DNA of 64,000 nucleotides. Source: CAXMNX01 sp964194845 (lineage in GTDB: Bacteria; Pseudomonadota; Alphaproteobacteria; Rhodobacterales; Rhodobacteraceae). Shown piece after piece: positions 45,773-55,648 of the stretch. The stretch lies in the NCBI GenBank assembly GCA_964194845.1, contig CAXMNX010000005.1:62001-126000 (forward strand), in the 5' to 3' direction. How positions within the stretch are numbered: the first letter of the stretch is position 1; each line of letters starts with the position of its first letter. The notes beneath the pieces are model-generated. The model saw only the letters and a list, made by a program, of their open reading frames with translations. It ran no database searches and was not told the DNA's origin. Position numbers and translations under genes: made by a program.

Positions 45773-46648
45773 ATGTTGGACGCATTTCTGATCGCGGGTT
45801 TGGTCACGGCAATTGCCACGCCAGTGCTTCTTTTGGCCATCGAGTTGTTAAAGCTGGTAAAGGTGGCGGCCGCCGGAAAATTGCCAAAACAAGGAAAATC
45901 CAATGACGAGAATGCGCCGTTGATCATCGATGAAGCCGGGCAGGTATCTGTGGATGGTGCGGCCAGCGATGCCGCCACGGCTGTGCCCGAGCCGATGATC
46001 GACAAGCCGGAACCCGGTGTCGTCCACGACGTTCCCGCCGATGTATCAGAGCTGATTATTCCGGTGTTTCGACCGGGGTTGGACAGCTGCCGCGTCTGGC
46101 TTCGAAGCGCAGACGTTGAGACCCGGCACCGGACCTGTACGGCCGGCGTTGTGCTCACGTTCCGGGACGCGGCAGAACGTTTGACGATCACGTTTCAGGG
46201 GCTGGCGTCCCCTCCATTTGCCGACATCGAAACAATTGTTGACCGCCCCGGGCGTGGCCGACAGGTGCAGCGATTAACCGATCCCGGAAATGCTGACCCG
46301 GTGCAAGCAACGCCGGAGGATCTCGACGATGCCAACTGGCAACTGGCCGCCTGGGCCGAAACCGAGCGCGCGGTCGAGGCTTTCGATGAACCCGTGCAAC
46401 CAACCAATACCGGGCAAGACGATTTAACACTGCCAGAATTTGCCGGATTTGATCCCGCGGCAGAGTTTATAGAAGTCTGGGTGCCCTCGGCGCTGGATGC
46501 GGACATCAACGTCGAAGTTGTCCCGACGAAGGACGGACTGCATGGTTTGGTTTTGGTCGAGGGGCAGCCAGCCGCGCTTTTGCAAGGCGCGCCGACGGCA
46601 AGCGCGCGCAACGTTCGTGTTGTGCCTACGACGGCGAAGGCGGCCTGA
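45773..46648 (+). CDS. Membrane-anchored hypothetical protein
   Basis: A 291-residue protein with one N-terminal hydrophobic helix (FLIAGLVTAIATPVLLLAIE) and then an acidic, Asp/Pro-rich region. Later stretches (VRPGLDSCRVWLRS, AERLTITFQG, EFIEVWVPSALDADINVEV) look like two or more beta-strand-rich repeats beginning PVFRPGLD and PEFAGFDP. Hence it may be a periplasm-exposed, beta-sandwich protein held by its N-terminus, or a partner of a secretion system. No family is recognised. The track of the frame from 45746 is shortened to the ATG at 45773. Its end overlaps the DUF1643 gene by 23 bases. Confidence 0.72.
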   Translation: MLDAFLIAGLVTAIATPVLLLAIELLKLVKVAAAGKLPKQGKSNDENAPLIIDEAGQVSVDGAASDAATAVPEPMIDKPEPGVVHDVPADVSELIIPVFRPGLDSCRVWLRSADVETRHRTCTAGVVLTFRDAAERLTITFQGLASPPFADIETIVDRPGRGRQVQRLTDPGNADPVQATPEDLDDANWQLAAWAETERAVEAFDEPVQPTNTGQDDLTLPEFAGFDPAAEFIEVWVPSALDADINVEVVPTKDGLHGLVLVEGQPAALLQGAPTASARNVRVVPTTAKAA

Positions 46649-47174
46649 AAGCGCCAATGTCGCCATTCCAGCGCACGAGCGGCGTGTCATAGCCGACATA
46701 AAGCGGATGTCGCGGATGCCCGGCTTTGGTCTGGCCCAGCGCAAAAAGCGGCCTGCCACAGCCCGACAGCAATTCTGCCGCCCGCTGACTTTGATCGCGA
46801 TGATCACCATGCGCACCCCACGCGCAAAGGATGTGATCGGCCCATTTCGCCGCCTGGCGGATCGCCTTGTCGTTCAACGGGCCGACCGGGTGCGGCACCT
46901 TTTTCAGAAGTCCGGGGCTTGTTTCGCGCCATGCAAATATATTGCAAACGCCCATCGCGCCATAATCAAGACGCCGGGCGCGGCGTTCGCAGCGCTCCAC
47001 CGTGGCGTCATTTGCAATTTCCGTCGCCTTCGAAGGGTTCAGCATCACAAACAAAAGCCGCTTCGCCGCCGGGTTCCAAACCCGCGTCAGGCTGTAGCGA
47101 TAGCGCTGGCAGGGCGAATAAACCGCCTCGCTTTCAACGCCAGCCGCAGAATGCAATCTGGTGACGGCGCTCAC
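46626..47174 (-). CDS. DUF1643 family protein
   Basis: A 182-residue protein with the DUF1643 core [29 protein letters not shown], then [17 protein letters not shown] and [12 protein letters not shown]. The family, related to a phage/plasmid-type group, has no established activity. Its start overlaps the truB stop (TGA/ATG at 47171-47174), implying coupled translation in the truB transcript. The 3' end overlaps the opposite hypothetical gene. Confidence 0.88.
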   Translation of the reverse strand: MSAVTRLHSAAGVESEAVYSPCQRYRYSLTRVWNPAAKRLLFVMLNPSKATEIANDATVERCERRARRLDYGAMGVCNIFAWRETSPGLLKKVPHPVGPLNDKAIRQAAKWADHILCAWGAHGDHRDQSQRAAELLSGCGRPLFALGQTKAGHPRHPLYVGYDTPLVRWNGDIGAFRPPSPS

Positions 47175-48076
47175 AGCCGAAACACCCGTGTCGGATGCAA
47201 CTCGCCCGCCTTATAGATGCCGACGGCAATCGGTCGCCCCTGATGCGAAGCCCAAGCCTGATCGCCGTATTCGGCATTTGCAGCGATCACCATGCCGGGG
47301 TTGCCGTTCGTCAGGCGCGCAGCACCTTCAGCCGTGGCGGGCAGCTCGGGCAGGTCGGAAAGGCCGACCTCCAGCGGCAGCAGATAGTCGTCCAGTTCGG
47401 GTGATTGCGCCAGCGCTTCGATCTGGTCCAGCGTTACCGCATCTTCCAGGTCGAACGGCCCCGACCAAAGCCGCCTGAGCGCTTCAACATGGGCAAAACA
47501 CCCCAGCTTCTCGCCCATATCGCGGGCGATTGCGCGGACGTAACCGCCCTTGCCGCACACCATTTCAAGCGTCGCGTGGTCACGATCAGGACGCGAAATC
47601 AGGTTAAGACTTTCGACGAACAGCGGTCGTGGCTCCAGCGCGACATCCTCGCCCGCGCGCGCCATCGCATAGGCGCGTTGGCCGTCGATTTTCACGGCCG
47701 AAAATTGCGGCGGCACCTGAAGGATGTCTCCGGTGAAGCCAGCAAGGGCGCTCTCAATTTCGGCGTCGCCTGGGCGCTGGTCGGACGACGCGATCACCTC
47801 GCCTTCGGCATCATCGGTGTTGGTCGCCACACCCAGACGAATGGTAAAGGCATATGCTTTGGTCGCGTCGGTGACGAAGGGAACTGTTTTCGTGGCTTCG
47901 CCCAGTGCGATCGCCAAAAGGCCGGTGGCGGCTGGGTCCAGCGTTCCGGCGTGCCCGGCCTTTTTCGCCTGAAAAGCCCAGCGGACCTTATTGACAACAG
48001 CGGTCGAGGTTGGGCCAGCGGGCTTGTCCACTATGATCCAGCCCGAGATGTCCCGACCTTTGCGCCGCTTAGCCAC
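47171..48076 (-). CDS. truB: tRNA pseudouridine-55 synthase
   Basis: A 301-residue TruB. The catalytic Asp47 is in [11 protein letters not shown]. Other marks are [19 protein letters not shown] at the start and [12 protein letters not shown] near 190. It makes the T-loop pseudouridine in all elongator tRNAs. The gene is in the canonical rbfA-truB-rpsO-pnp order, with an extra glycosidase gene between rbfA and truB and a DUF1643 gene after it. Confidence 0.96.
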   Translation of the reverse strand: MAKRRKGRDISGWIIVDKPAGPTSTAVVNKVRWAFQAKKAGHAGTLDPAATGLLAIALGEATKTVPFVTDATKAYAFTIRLGVATNTDDAEGEVIASSDQRPGDAEIESALAGFTGDILQVPPQFSAVKIDGQRAYAMARAGEDVALEPRPLFVESLNLISRPDRDHATLEMVCGKGGYVRAIARDMGEKLGCFAHVEALRRLWSGPFDLEDAVTLDQIEALAQSPELDDYLLPLEVGLSDLPELPATAEGAARLTNGNPGMVIAANAEYGDQAWASHQGRPIAVGIYKAGELHPTRVFRL

Positions 48077-48130
48077 TTTGCCCTCGTCACAGTTCCAAAG
48101 CGCGCCTGCTAACGTGTCGTGGCGGCCCAG

Positions 48131-48871
48131 TCAATTGGCGGGGCGGGTGACGACAAGCATCGGACCCATCGGAAATCCGATGTCGTGGCGATCAATATCG
48201 GGTGCAAACAGCCGCGAGATGTTGCCATCAAGGAAAAGCGCATTTGGCGTTCCCAGATGGTCCTTGAAAAGCTGCCCGAAGTCATGAAAGTTCACCGGCT
48301 GATCCGAGATTGCCGCGATCAGGCGGCCATCTTCGGCAACACCGACGCCGTTTCGGATGAACCGCGACCGCGATTCCGGCAAGAAACGCGGATGAAGATC
48401 GCCGTTGATAACCAGCATCGGGCCGGATTGCGTCGCACCCATGCAATCTGGTGGATCAGACGCGAATTCGCGGCTTTCGACGATGCGCGCGGCGGTTTCC
48501 TTTAGGCAAAGGACACCATTTGGCAGAAGGCCGAAGTTGCCGGGGCCTGTGCGCGTAACAAGGCGCGCGACCTGTTCGCCATCCTCGATATAAAGCCCGA
48601 CCGGGCGGCGATCGGGGTGATACATGCCGGCATTCATTGCGAAAACAATTTCGCGACCCTCCTGCGCCAATACGTCCGCAAGGCGGTCAAATGTGCCAAT
48701 CTTGGTGCCGTCCGGGTCATCGAGAACAAGGCGAATGTCGTCGCTGTCCGGGTCGGCCTCGCAAACCGTGAATGCCATGTCTTTAAACTCGACAGGCCGA
48801 CAGTCGGCGGCAACCGCCGACGTTGCAGCCAATAGGCTCAGGCTAATCGCTATCCAGATCGCGGCGTACAT
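48131..48871 (-). CDS. Exported phosphodiester-glycosidase family protein (NAGPA/DUF2233)
   Basis: A 246-residue protein with a signal peptide (AAIWIAISLSLLAATSAVAA). The phosphodiester glycosidase domain has FAMNAGMYHPDRRPVGLYIEDG, CMGATQSGPMLVINGD and NALFLDGNISRLFAPD, in the order seen in NAGPA-like enzymes. Family members cleave GlcNAc-phosphodiesters. The start is placed at MYAAIWIAIS (ATG 48869-48871), which overlaps the end of rbfA by 29 bases; 20 upstream residues fitting the frame are less likely. Its place between rbfA and truB is unusual. Confidence 0.85.
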   Translation of the reverse strand: MYAAIWIAISLSLLAATSAVAADCRPVEFKDMAFTVCEADPDSDDIRLVLDDPDGTKIGTFDRLADVLAQEGREIVFAMNAGMYHPDRRPVGLYIEDGEQVARLVTRTGPGNFGLLPNGVLCLKETAARIVESREFASDPPDCMGATQSGPMLVINGDLHPRFLPESRSRFIRNGVGVAEDGRLIAAISDQPVNFHDFGQLFKDHLGTPNALFLDGNISRLFAPDIDRHDIGFPMGPMLVVTRPAN

Positions 48872-49241
48872 TGTCGTCTGCAAACAGGCGTCGGCTATCG
48901 TCGAGCCGGTCAAAGGTTTCGTCGATTTCAAACCGAATTTCCGGCGAGAATTTCAGCGCGAGGCCACGGTTTACGGCGCGCCTGATCTCGTGCCGGGCTT
49001 TGCGCAGGGCTTCAAGTGCGGCCTCCCGGTTGTCACCGCCCAGCGGAAGCACATAAGCCGTCGCGACCTTCAGGTCGGGCGAGCAGCGAACCTCGCCCAC
49101 TGTGATCGACATCCGGTTCAGATCGGGGTCGTGGACCACACCCTGGTTCAAAACATCCGAAAGCCGCCGCCGGATCAGTTCGGCGACGCGCAGCTGGCGT
49201 TGCGTTGGGCCAGCATTGTCATGAAAGCGTGATTTTGCCAT
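48843..49241 (-). CDS. rbfA: Ribosome-binding factor A
   Basis: A 132-residue RbfA with a KH-like fold: QRQLRVAELIRRRLSDVL, SITVGEVRCSPDLKVATAYV, and the C-terminal FSPEIRFEIDETFDRLD. It helps 30S maturation at the 16S 5' helix. The start at MAKSRFHDN (ATG 49239-49241) follows family practice; the frame to 49334 is not supported. Divergent from dapB by 92 bases. Confidence 0.95.
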   Translation of the reverse strand: MAKSRFHDNAGPTQRQLRVAELIRRRLSDVLNQGVVHDPDLNRMSITVGEVRCSPDLKVATAYVLPLGGDNREAALEALRKARHEIRRAVNRGLALKFSPEIRFEIDETFDRLDDSRRLFADDNVRRDLDSD

Positions 49242-49333
49242 TGGGGGCCATGTAATGCTTCGCCCGCGCCCCGGCAAGTCGCGCTTTGCATGTCCAATCG
49301 GCGCGGCGTAATGAGGGCGCAAGGGAGAAGGCA

Positions 49334-50146
49334 ATGAACGAAGTGCCAGGAATTGTCGTGACCGGTGCGTCGGGACGTATGGGTCAGATGCTGATCGACG
49401 AAGTTATCTGTTCAGATTTCGCGCGGCTTCATGGCGCTGTGGAACGCGCCGGGCACGACTGGATTGGCCGCGACCTGGGCGAGGCAATGGGGCGGGCAGC
49501 GCTGGGCATTGAGGTTACTGATGATCCGTTGGAGGCCTTCGCCACGGCGCAGGCGGTGGTCGATTTTACCATGCCGGCGGCGACGGTTGCGCACGCGGCG
49601 ATCGCGGCGCAGGCCCGGTTGGTGCATGTGATCGGGACGACAGGTCTAAGCGACGACGACATTGCGAAGATTGATGCCGCCGCGCGTCATGCCACAATCA
49701 TTCGCGCGGGCAACATGAGCCTTGGCGTCAATCTGCTGGTGCAGCTGACCAGGCGCGTTGCAGCAGCGCTGGATACGGATTTCGATATCGAGGTCGTGGA
49801 GGCGCATCATCGCCACAAGGTCGACGCGCCATCGGGCACTGCTTTGATGCTGGGTGAAGCCGCCGCTGAAGGGCGGGGCATCAAGCTGGCCGCAAACTCC
49901 GAGCGTGGTCGCGATGGCCTCACGCGCGCCCGTGCTGAGGGTGCAATTGGCTTTTCCGCCATTCGCGGTGGCGATGTGGTTGGCGAGCACGACGTGATTT
50001 TTGCGGCACCGGGCGAACGGATTGTGCTGCGTCATCTGGCGACGGATCGGCGCATTTTCGCGCGCGGTGCGCTGAAGGCCGCACTTTGGGGGCAGGGGCG
50101 CAGCCCCGGTTCCTACGACATGCTGGATGTGTTGGGGCTGAACTAG
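49334..50146 (+). CDS. dapB: 4-hydroxy-tetrahydrodipicolinate reductase
   Basis: A 270-residue DapB. The NAD(P) loop is [11 protein letters not shown], the catalytic motif [15 protein letters not shown]. It reduces the DapA product to tetrahydrodipicolinate, for lysine and diaminopimelate. The ATG at 49334 follows GGGAGAAGG. It opens the plus-strand run towards rsmB. Confidence 0.97.
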   Translation: MNEVPGIVVTGASGRMGQMLIDEVICSDFARLHGAVERAGHDWIGRDLGEAMGRAALGIEVTDDPLEAFATAQAVVDFTMPAATVAHAAIAAQARLVHVIGTTGLSDDDIAKIDAAARHATIIRAGNMSLGVNLLVQLTRRVAAALDTDFDIEVVEAHHRHKVDAPSGTALMLGEAAAEGRGIKLAANSERGRDGLTRARAEGAIGFSAIRGGDVVGEHDVIFAAPGERIVLRHLATDRRIFARGALKAALWGQGRSPGSYDMLDVLGLN

Positions 50147-50166
50147 GCCGATCCCGGCGCCTGCCG

Positions 50167-50343
50167 TCAAAAATCGACAGCAATCCCCTTCTTTTCCCAA
50201 TCGCCGAAGCGCACCGGCTCAGGCCCGTCGCGCCCGCCCAGTTCTTTGGGCATTTGGCCGCCCTTGGCCTTCTTTTTGCGTTCTTCGGCTTCGCTAAGCG
50301 CGCGCTGGGCCGCGGGGGGCAATTTGTTCTCAGGTTTTGTCAT
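50167..50343 (-). CDS. DUF1674 domain protein
   Basis: A 58-residue protein ending PEPVRFGDWEKKGIAVDF, the hallmark of DUF1674, a small domain also found in mitochondrial SDHAF4-type assembly factors. The N-terminal half is charged (KLPPAAQRALSEAEERKKKAKG). A role in assembly of succinate dehydrogenase is likely by homology but not shown. ATG at 50341-50343; a longer frame upstream has no support. Confidence 0.88.
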   Translation of the reverse strand: MTKPENKLPPAAQRALSEAEERKKKAKGGQMPKELGGRDGPEPVRFGDWEKKGIAVDF

Positions 50344-50399
50344 GGCATTTCTTGTCTGGCTTTTGCCTTTGATATACCCGTGCCGGATGCCAGAACAAG

Positions 50400-51662
50400 A
50401 TGGAACCGAACATGATTGACGCAGGGACGGCATCGCGACGTGCGGCGCTGAACATGATGACGGCGGTGACCGCCGAGGGGCGACCGATGCACTTGCTTGG
50501 TGCAGCACTTGAAGGGTTGGAGCCCGGTGATAGGGCGCGGGCAGAGCGTCTGGCGACCGAGGCTTTGCGGTGGGCCGGGCGGTCGGACCGGATGCTGGGG
50601 CCATATCTTCGCCAGAAGCCCGAGGATGTCGTTCTGAACGCGCTGCGACTGGCGCTTTATGAAATTCACGAGGCGGCTGCACCGGCCCATGCCGCCGTAA
50701 ACGCGGCGGTGGAAATGGTTCCCAAGCGCACCAAGGGAATGGTTAACGCGGTGCTTCGGAATACCCAGCGGGGCGACAAGGTTTGGTCGGACCTGCCTTT
50801 GCCGCAGATGCCCAAATGGCTGCGAAAACCGTTGGTTGCGGCCTGGGGCAAGGATGCGGTCGCCGCGATGGAGGTTGCCCAGTCGATGCCGCCGCCGCTT
50901 GATCTGACGGCGGCCGGAGATGCCGCCGTCTGGGCCGAGCAATTGAATGCCGAGGTTTTGCCAACGGGCAGTTTGCGGCTGCACGCAGCGGGGCAGGTCT
51001 CGAAACTTCCCGGATTTGCCGAGGGGGCCTGGTGGGTTCAGGATGCCTCCGCCGCATTGCCGGTGCGGCTTTTGGCACCGGAAAAAGGCGAAACCGTTCT
51101 GGATCTTTGCGCCGCACCGGGCGGGAAAACCATGCAGTTTGCGGCATCCGGGGCGAAGGTGACCGCGCTCGATAGTTCAGAACCCCGGTTGGAACGGCTT
51201 CGCGAGAACCTTGATCGAACAAATTTGTCGGCGGATGTGGTGGTTGCGGATGCCCTCACTTGGTCATCCGATACCCTGTTTGATGCGATACTGGTCGATG
51301 CGCCGTGTACCGCGACCGGCACTTTGCGACGCCACCCTGATCTGGGGTTCGCCAAAACCGGGCAGGAACTTGACGCATTGACCGCGCTTCAGGCGGCGAT
51401 GCTGGATCGCGCATTGAACTGGCTGAAACCGGGCGGGCGCCTGGTCTTTTGCACCTGTTCGCTTTTGCCGCAGGAAGGCGAGGATCAACGCGATGCAATG
51501 CGTGCGCGGCACCCGGAAATGCTGGTCGATGATGTTTTGCCGGAGGGCGTTGATCCTGCATGGCAATCCTCGGGCGGCGGTCTTCGTCTAAGACCCGATT
51601 ATTGGGCAGACCGTGGCGGAATGGACGGCTTTTTCATGGTTCGCGTGCAAAAACCGGCCTAA
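50400..51662 (+). CDS. rsmB: 16S rRNA (cytosine-C5) methyltransferase, RsmB type
   Basis: A 420-residue protein. N-terminal NusB-like domain (RRAALNMMTAVTAEG; YEIHEAAAPAHAAVNAAVE) followed by a SAM-dependent methyltransferase: motif I LDLCAAPGGKTMQFA, DAPCTATGTLRRHPD with the first Cys and TCSLLPQEGE with the second. It methylates C967 (E. coli numbering) of 16S rRNA. The ATG at 50400 is used; an alternative ATG is 50412. Confidence 0.95.
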   Translation: MEPNMIDAGTASRRAALNMMTAVTAEGRPMHLLGAALEGLEPGDRARAERLATEALRWAGRSDRMLGPYLRQKPEDVVLNALRLALYEIHEAAAPAHAAVNAAVEMVPKRTKGMVNAVLRNTQRGDKVWSDLPLPQMPKWLRKPLVAAWGKDAVAAMEVAQSMPPPLDLTAAGDAAVWAEQLNAEVLPTGSLRLHAAGQVSKLPGFAEGAWWVQDASAALPVRLLAPEKGETVLDLCAAPGGKTMQFAASGAKVTALDSSEPRLERLRENLDRTNLSADVVVADALTWSSDTLFDAILVDAPCTATGTLRRHPDLGFAKTGQELDALTALQAAMLDRALNWLKPGGRLVFCTCSLLPQEGEDQRDAMRARHPEMLVDDVLPEGVDPAWQSSGGGLRLRPDYWADRGGMDGFFMVRVQKPA

Positions 51663-51755
51663 CGCGCAATTCAGTCATGACACGTCAAGGGCCTTTGGCT
51701 ATCATCCCGGCCAATCAGCCCGAAGCAATTGGGCGGCAGGAGGCAGGACCGATCC

Positions 51756-53504
51756 GTGTCCGTGGATGAAAGCTGGTCTGCGCGCAAGACGCGCTGGATG
51801 AACCGTATGCACGCGCGCACGGCAACGTTGTCGCGCCCGGCGACGGCTTTCACCACAACGCCTGAACCCCGCACAATCGGATCGTTTTCCCGGGGACGCC
51901 AGATTACCGGCGGCAATTTCCTGTTCGCGGGGTTCCTTGTCGAAGCGCCCGAGACGCTGGTCTGGGATTTGCCGATGCCGGATGAAAGTTTCGAGGCCGA
52001 CCTTCAGGGGTTTACCTGGCTGGATGATCTGGCGGCCGTGGGCGACGCGCACGCGACCAAAAGGGCACAGCTTTGGACACACGACTGGATTGCCCGGTTT
52101 GGTGCCGGTCGCGGGCCTGGCTGGACCCCGGATCTGACCGGACGGCGGCTGATCCGCTGGATAAATCACGCTATCTTGTTGTTGAACGGTCAGCCGCGCG
52201 AGGCAAGCGAGGCTTATTTCCGCTCGCTCGCGAGCCAGACGATATTCCTAAGCCGACGCTGGAAAGCGGCGTCGCCGGGACTGCCGCGCTTCGAGGCTCT
52301 GACAGGGCTGATATATGCCGGTCTGGCATTGGACGGCATGGACCGCCACGTCGGGCCAGCGATGCGGGCCTTGGCGCAGGAATGCGCGCGCGAGATTGAC
52401 GCCGACGGCGGCCTTTCGACGCGCAATCCCGAAGAGCTGCTTGAGGTCTTTACGCTTCTCAATTGGGCCGCAGCGGCGTTGCAGGACGCAGGGCGCATGG
52501 CGGGTGCGGCGCAAATCATCGCCATACAGGCGATCGCCCCGGTGTTGCGCGCGCTTAGACACGCCGACGGCAACCTCGCCCGGTTTCACGGCGGCGGGCG
52601 CGGGATTGAAGGCCGGCTCGACCGGTCGCTTGCGTCTTCCGGTGTTCGTGCAGCACCGCTTCAGGGTCTGGCGATGGGGTATGCGCGGATCAGTCATGGT
52701 CGCACCAGCATCATCGTCGATGCCGCCAGTCCGCCACGGTCAAAGGCTTCAGCAAACGCACATGCCTCGACCCTGGCGTTCGAGCTGACGTCGGGTCGGC
52801 GTCCGCTGGTGGTCAACTGCGGCTCGGGTGCGACCTTCGGCAAAAGCTGGCGGCGCGCGGGCCGCGCAACCCCCAGCCATTCGACGCTTGGACTTGAGGG
52901 GTATTCGTCGTCGCGGCTTGGCGTCGCGGGCAGGCGAAGCGGGCAGTCAGTCGAAAGGCTTGTCGATGCGCCAAGGGATGTGCGCCAGGAACGCGCCGAG
53001 GTTGATGGTGGAACAAGAATAGTGGGAGGCCACGACGGCTATGCGCAAAGCCACGGTTTCACCCATATCCGGACGCTGCATCTGGGTTACGACGGGCGGG
53101 GGCTGCGCGGCGAGGATGTCCTGGTGGCACTTGATCACGCCGCGAAAAGGCGCTTCGACCTGGCGTTTGACAGATCCAAGCTTCAGGGCGTCGCCTACAC
53201 GGTTCGCTTTCACCTGCACCCGGATGTCGACGCGATGCTTGATATGAACGGGACTGCGGTCTCAATGGCGCTGAAAAGCGGCGAGATGTGGGTGTTCCAG
53301 CATCAGGGCGAAGCTGAAATGACGTTGGAAACGAGTGTTTATCTTGAAAAATCCCGGCTCAGCCCGCGTGCGACCAAACAGATCGTTCTCTCTGGCGACG
53401 CAATGGAGTATTCGACGCGCGTTGCCTGGTCTCTGGCCAAAACGCAAGAGACCCCGTCGGCCGTGCGCGACTATGCGATGGACGACGTGATGGCGGTTGA
53501 GTGA
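51756..53504 (+). CDS. Heparinase II/III family protein
   Basis: A roughly 580-residue protein. The N-terminal alpha-helical toroid-type region (LIRWINHAILLLNGQPREA ... EECLEVFTLLN) is followed by a beta-sandwich carrying HGRTSIIVDAASPP, SHSTLGLEGYSSSR, HDGYAQSHGFTHIRTLHLG (with probable catalytic residues) and LHPDVDAMLDMNG. Family members are polysaccharide lyases, but those next to rsmB and purH are conserved in alphaproteobacteria and unstudied. There is no signal peptide. I place the start at the GTG at 51756, with AGGAGG twelve bases upstream; a TTG at 51729 is the alternative. Confidence 0.88.
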   Translation: MSVDESWSARKTRWMNRMHARTATLSRPATAFTTTPEPRTIGSFSRGRQITGGNFLFAGFLVEAPETLVWDLPMPDESFEADLQGFTWLDDLAAVGDAHATKRAQLWTHDWIARFGAGRGPGWTPDLTGRRLIRWINHAILLLNGQPREASEAYFRSLASQTIFLSRRWKAASPGLPRFEALTGLIYAGLALDGMDRHVGPAMRALAQECAREIDADGGLSTRNPEELLEVFTLLNWAAAALQDAGRMAGAAQIIAIQAIAPVLRALRHADGNLARFHGGGRGIEGRLDRSLASSGVRAAPLQGLAMGYARISHGRTSIIVDAASPPRSKASANAHASTLAFELTSGRRPLVVNCGSGATFGKSWRRAGRATPSHSTLGLEGYSSSRLGVAGRRSGQSVERLVDAPRDVRQERAEVDGGTRIVGGHDGYAQSHGFTHIRTLHLGYDGRGLRGEDVLVALDHAAKRRFDLAFDRSKLQGVAYTVRFHLHPDVDAMLDMNGTAVSMALKSGEMWVFQHQGEAEMTLETSVYLEKSRLSPRATKQIVLSGDAMEYSTRVAWSLAKTQETPSAVRDYAMDDVMAVE

Positions 53505-53525
53505 ACGAGCAGAGAGACGATTCCG

Positions 53526-55115
53526 ATGTCAGATATTCAGCCGGTGCGCCGCGCCCTTCTGTCCGCGTCCGACAAGACCGGATTGGCCGAATTTGCAACG
53601 GCGTTGTCCGAGCTGGGAATTGAATTGGTCTCGACCGGTGGTACGGCGAAGGCGCTGCGCGAGGCAGGGCTGGATGTCAAAGACGTAGCCGATCTGACCG
53701 GTTTTCCCGAAATGATGGATGGCCGGGTCAAGACGTTGCACCCGGCGGTTCACGGTGGGTTGCTGGCGCTGCGCGATGACGCAGGCCATATCGCGGCGAT
53801 GGAAGCGCACGGCATCGGTGCGATCGACTTGGCTGTCGTCAACCTTTATCCGTTCGAGGCGACGGTTGCGGCGGGTGCGAATTATGCGACGGCGATCGAG
53901 AACGTTGATATTGGCGGACCCGCGATGATCCGCGCGGCGGCCAAGAACCATGCGTTTGTCAACGTGGTGGTGGATGTCGAGGATTATGGTGCGGTCCTGA
54001 ACGAATTGCGCGTGAACGACGGCGGCACGACTTATGCGTTTCGCCAGCGGCTGGCGCAGACTGCCTATGCGCGGACCGGCGCATACGACGCGGCTGTTTC
54101 AACTTGGATGGCGGGTGCGCACGATCAGCCGCAACCGCGTCGGCGCGTCTTTGCCGGGCATCTGTCGCAGGCGTTAAGATACGGCGAAAACCCGCATCAG
54201 GCGGCGGCGTTTTACACCGATGGGTCGGCAGAACCCGGCGTTTCGACGGCGATGCAGCACCAGGGCAAAGAGCTTTCCTATAATAACATCAACGACACCG
54301 ACGCGGCGTTCCGACTAGTCGCCGAATTTGCGCCCGAAGGCGGACCCGCCTGCGCGATTATCAAACACGCAAACCCTTGCGGTGTAGCGCGCGGCGATAC
54401 ATTTGCCGAAGCGTTTTCGCGCGCCTTTGACTGCGACAGAACGTCGGCATTTGGTGGCATCGTCGCGCTGAATGGCACGCTGGACGAAGCGACGGCTCAG
54501 GCGATCTCAGCGATATTCACGGAGGTTGTGATCGCGCCGGATGCAACCGACGCCGCGAAGGGTGTTTTTGCGGCGAAGAAGAATCTGAGGCTTCTCACGA
54601 CAGGCGGTTTGCCCGACCCCGTTGAACCGCGCCTGGTTGTGCGACAGGTTTCCGGCGGTTGGCTGGTGCAGGACGACGATACCGGTCATGTCACGCCGGG
54701 CGACCTGAAAGTTGTGACAAAACGCGCGCCCTCAGACGACCAGATGGCGGACCTTCTATTTGCATGGACGGTTGCCAAGCATGTGAAATCCAACGCCATC
54801 GTCTATGCCAGGGGTGGCCAGACCGTGGGCATTGGTGCCGGACAGATGAGCCGGATCGACAGTTCCACCATTGCCGCATTGAAGGCGGGCCGCATGGGCG
54901 CAGAGCTTGGTCAGAGCGACAGCCCTGCAATTGGCTCGGTCGTCGCCTCAGACGCCTTTTTCCCCTTTGCGGATGGATTGCTCGCGGCGGCAGAGGCAGG
55001 TGCGAAGGCGATCATTCAACCGGGCGGATCCATGCGCGACGACGAGGTGATCGCGGCGGCAGACGAGGCCGGACTGGCCATGGTCTTCACCGACATGCGG
55101 CATTTCAGGCACTGA
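53526..55115 (+). CDS. purH: Bifunctional AICAR transformylase/IMP cyclohydrolase
   Basis: A 529-residue protein for the last two purine steps. The N-terminal cyclohydrolase (MGS-like) domain has [28 protein letters not shown] and [17 protein letters not shown]. The C-terminal AICAR transformylase has [28 protein letters not shown] and [14 protein letters not shown]. Follows the heparinase-like gene closely and ends TGATG into lspA. Confidence 0.98.
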   Translation: MSDIQPVRRALLSASDKTGLAEFATALSELGIELVSTGGTAKALREAGLDVKDVADLTGFPEMMDGRVKTLHPAVHGGLLALRDDAGHIAAMEAHGIGAIDLAVVNLYPFEATVAAGANYATAIENVDIGGPAMIRAAAKNHAFVNVVVDVEDYGAVLNELRVNDGGTTYAFRQRLAQTAYARTGAYDAAVSTWMAGAHDQPQPRRRVFAGHLSQALRYGENPHQAAAFYTDGSAEPGVSTAMQHQGKELSYNNINDTDAAFRLVAEFAPEGGPACAIIKHANPCGVARGDTFAEAFSRAFDCDRTSAFGGIVALNGTLDEATAQAISAIFTEVVIAPDATDAAKGVFAAKKNLRLLTTGGLPDPVEPRLVVRQVSGGWLVQDDDTGHVTPGDLKVVTKRAPSDDQMADLLFAWTVAKHVKSNAIVYARGGQTVGIGAGQMSRIDSSTIAALKAGRMGAELGQSDSPAIGSVVASDAFFPFADGLLAAAEAGAKAIIQPGGSMRDDEVIAAADEAGLAMVFTDMRHFRH

Positions 55116-55618
55116 TGGGCGGGCTGAGGGCACTCACCTGGACGGCGTCGGTCATCTTCATGATCGACCAGCTGACAAAATATGCAGTCGTTCAACTGCT
55201 CGATCTGAAAACCCGCGGTGTCCTGCTGGTGCTTGATCCCTATCTGGTATTTCGCATGGCCTGGAACGAGGGCATCAATTTCGGCCTGTTCTCAGGGCTT
55301 GGTGACGTGATGCGGTGGGTTCTGATCGCGGTCGCACTGGCGATCTCGATTTGGCTGGTGCATTGGATGTGGCGCGACCGACCCGGTCGCTGGGTCCAGA
55401 TATCGGCGGGCCTGGTGGTTGGCGGCGCGATCGGCAACGTTGTCGACCGTCTGGTCTACGGGGCTGTGGCGGATTTCCTGAATATGTCGTGCTGCGGATT
55501 TGAAAGCCCATGGTCATTTAACATCGCCGACATCGCAATATTTGTCGGCGCGATTGGGTTGATCGTGTTGGCGGACGATGGTCCAAAGAGCCGTGACGCC
55601 GCAGGCAAAGCAGGCTAA
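55115..55618 (+). CDS. lspA: Lipoprotein signal peptidase
   Basis: A 167-residue four-helix inner-membrane aspartyl protease. Motifs: DQLTKYAV near residue 19, the GGAIGNVVDRLVYGAVADF region with one catalytic Asp, and FNIADIAIFVG with the other. Start overlaps the purH stop (TGATG). It cleaves prolipoproteins after lipidation; the lipoprotein gene downstream is a likely client. Confidence 0.95.
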   Translation: MGGLRALTWTASVIFMIDQLTKYAVVQLLDLKTRGVLLVLDPYLVFRMAWNEGINFGLFSGLGDVMRWVLIAVALAISIWLVHWMWRDRPGRWVQISAGLVVGGAIGNVVDRLVYGAVADFLNMSCCGFESPWSFNIADIAIFVGAIGLIVLADDGPKSRDAAGKAG

Positions 55619-55648
55619 GAGGTTTTGAACAGACCGATTGGAGGGGCA

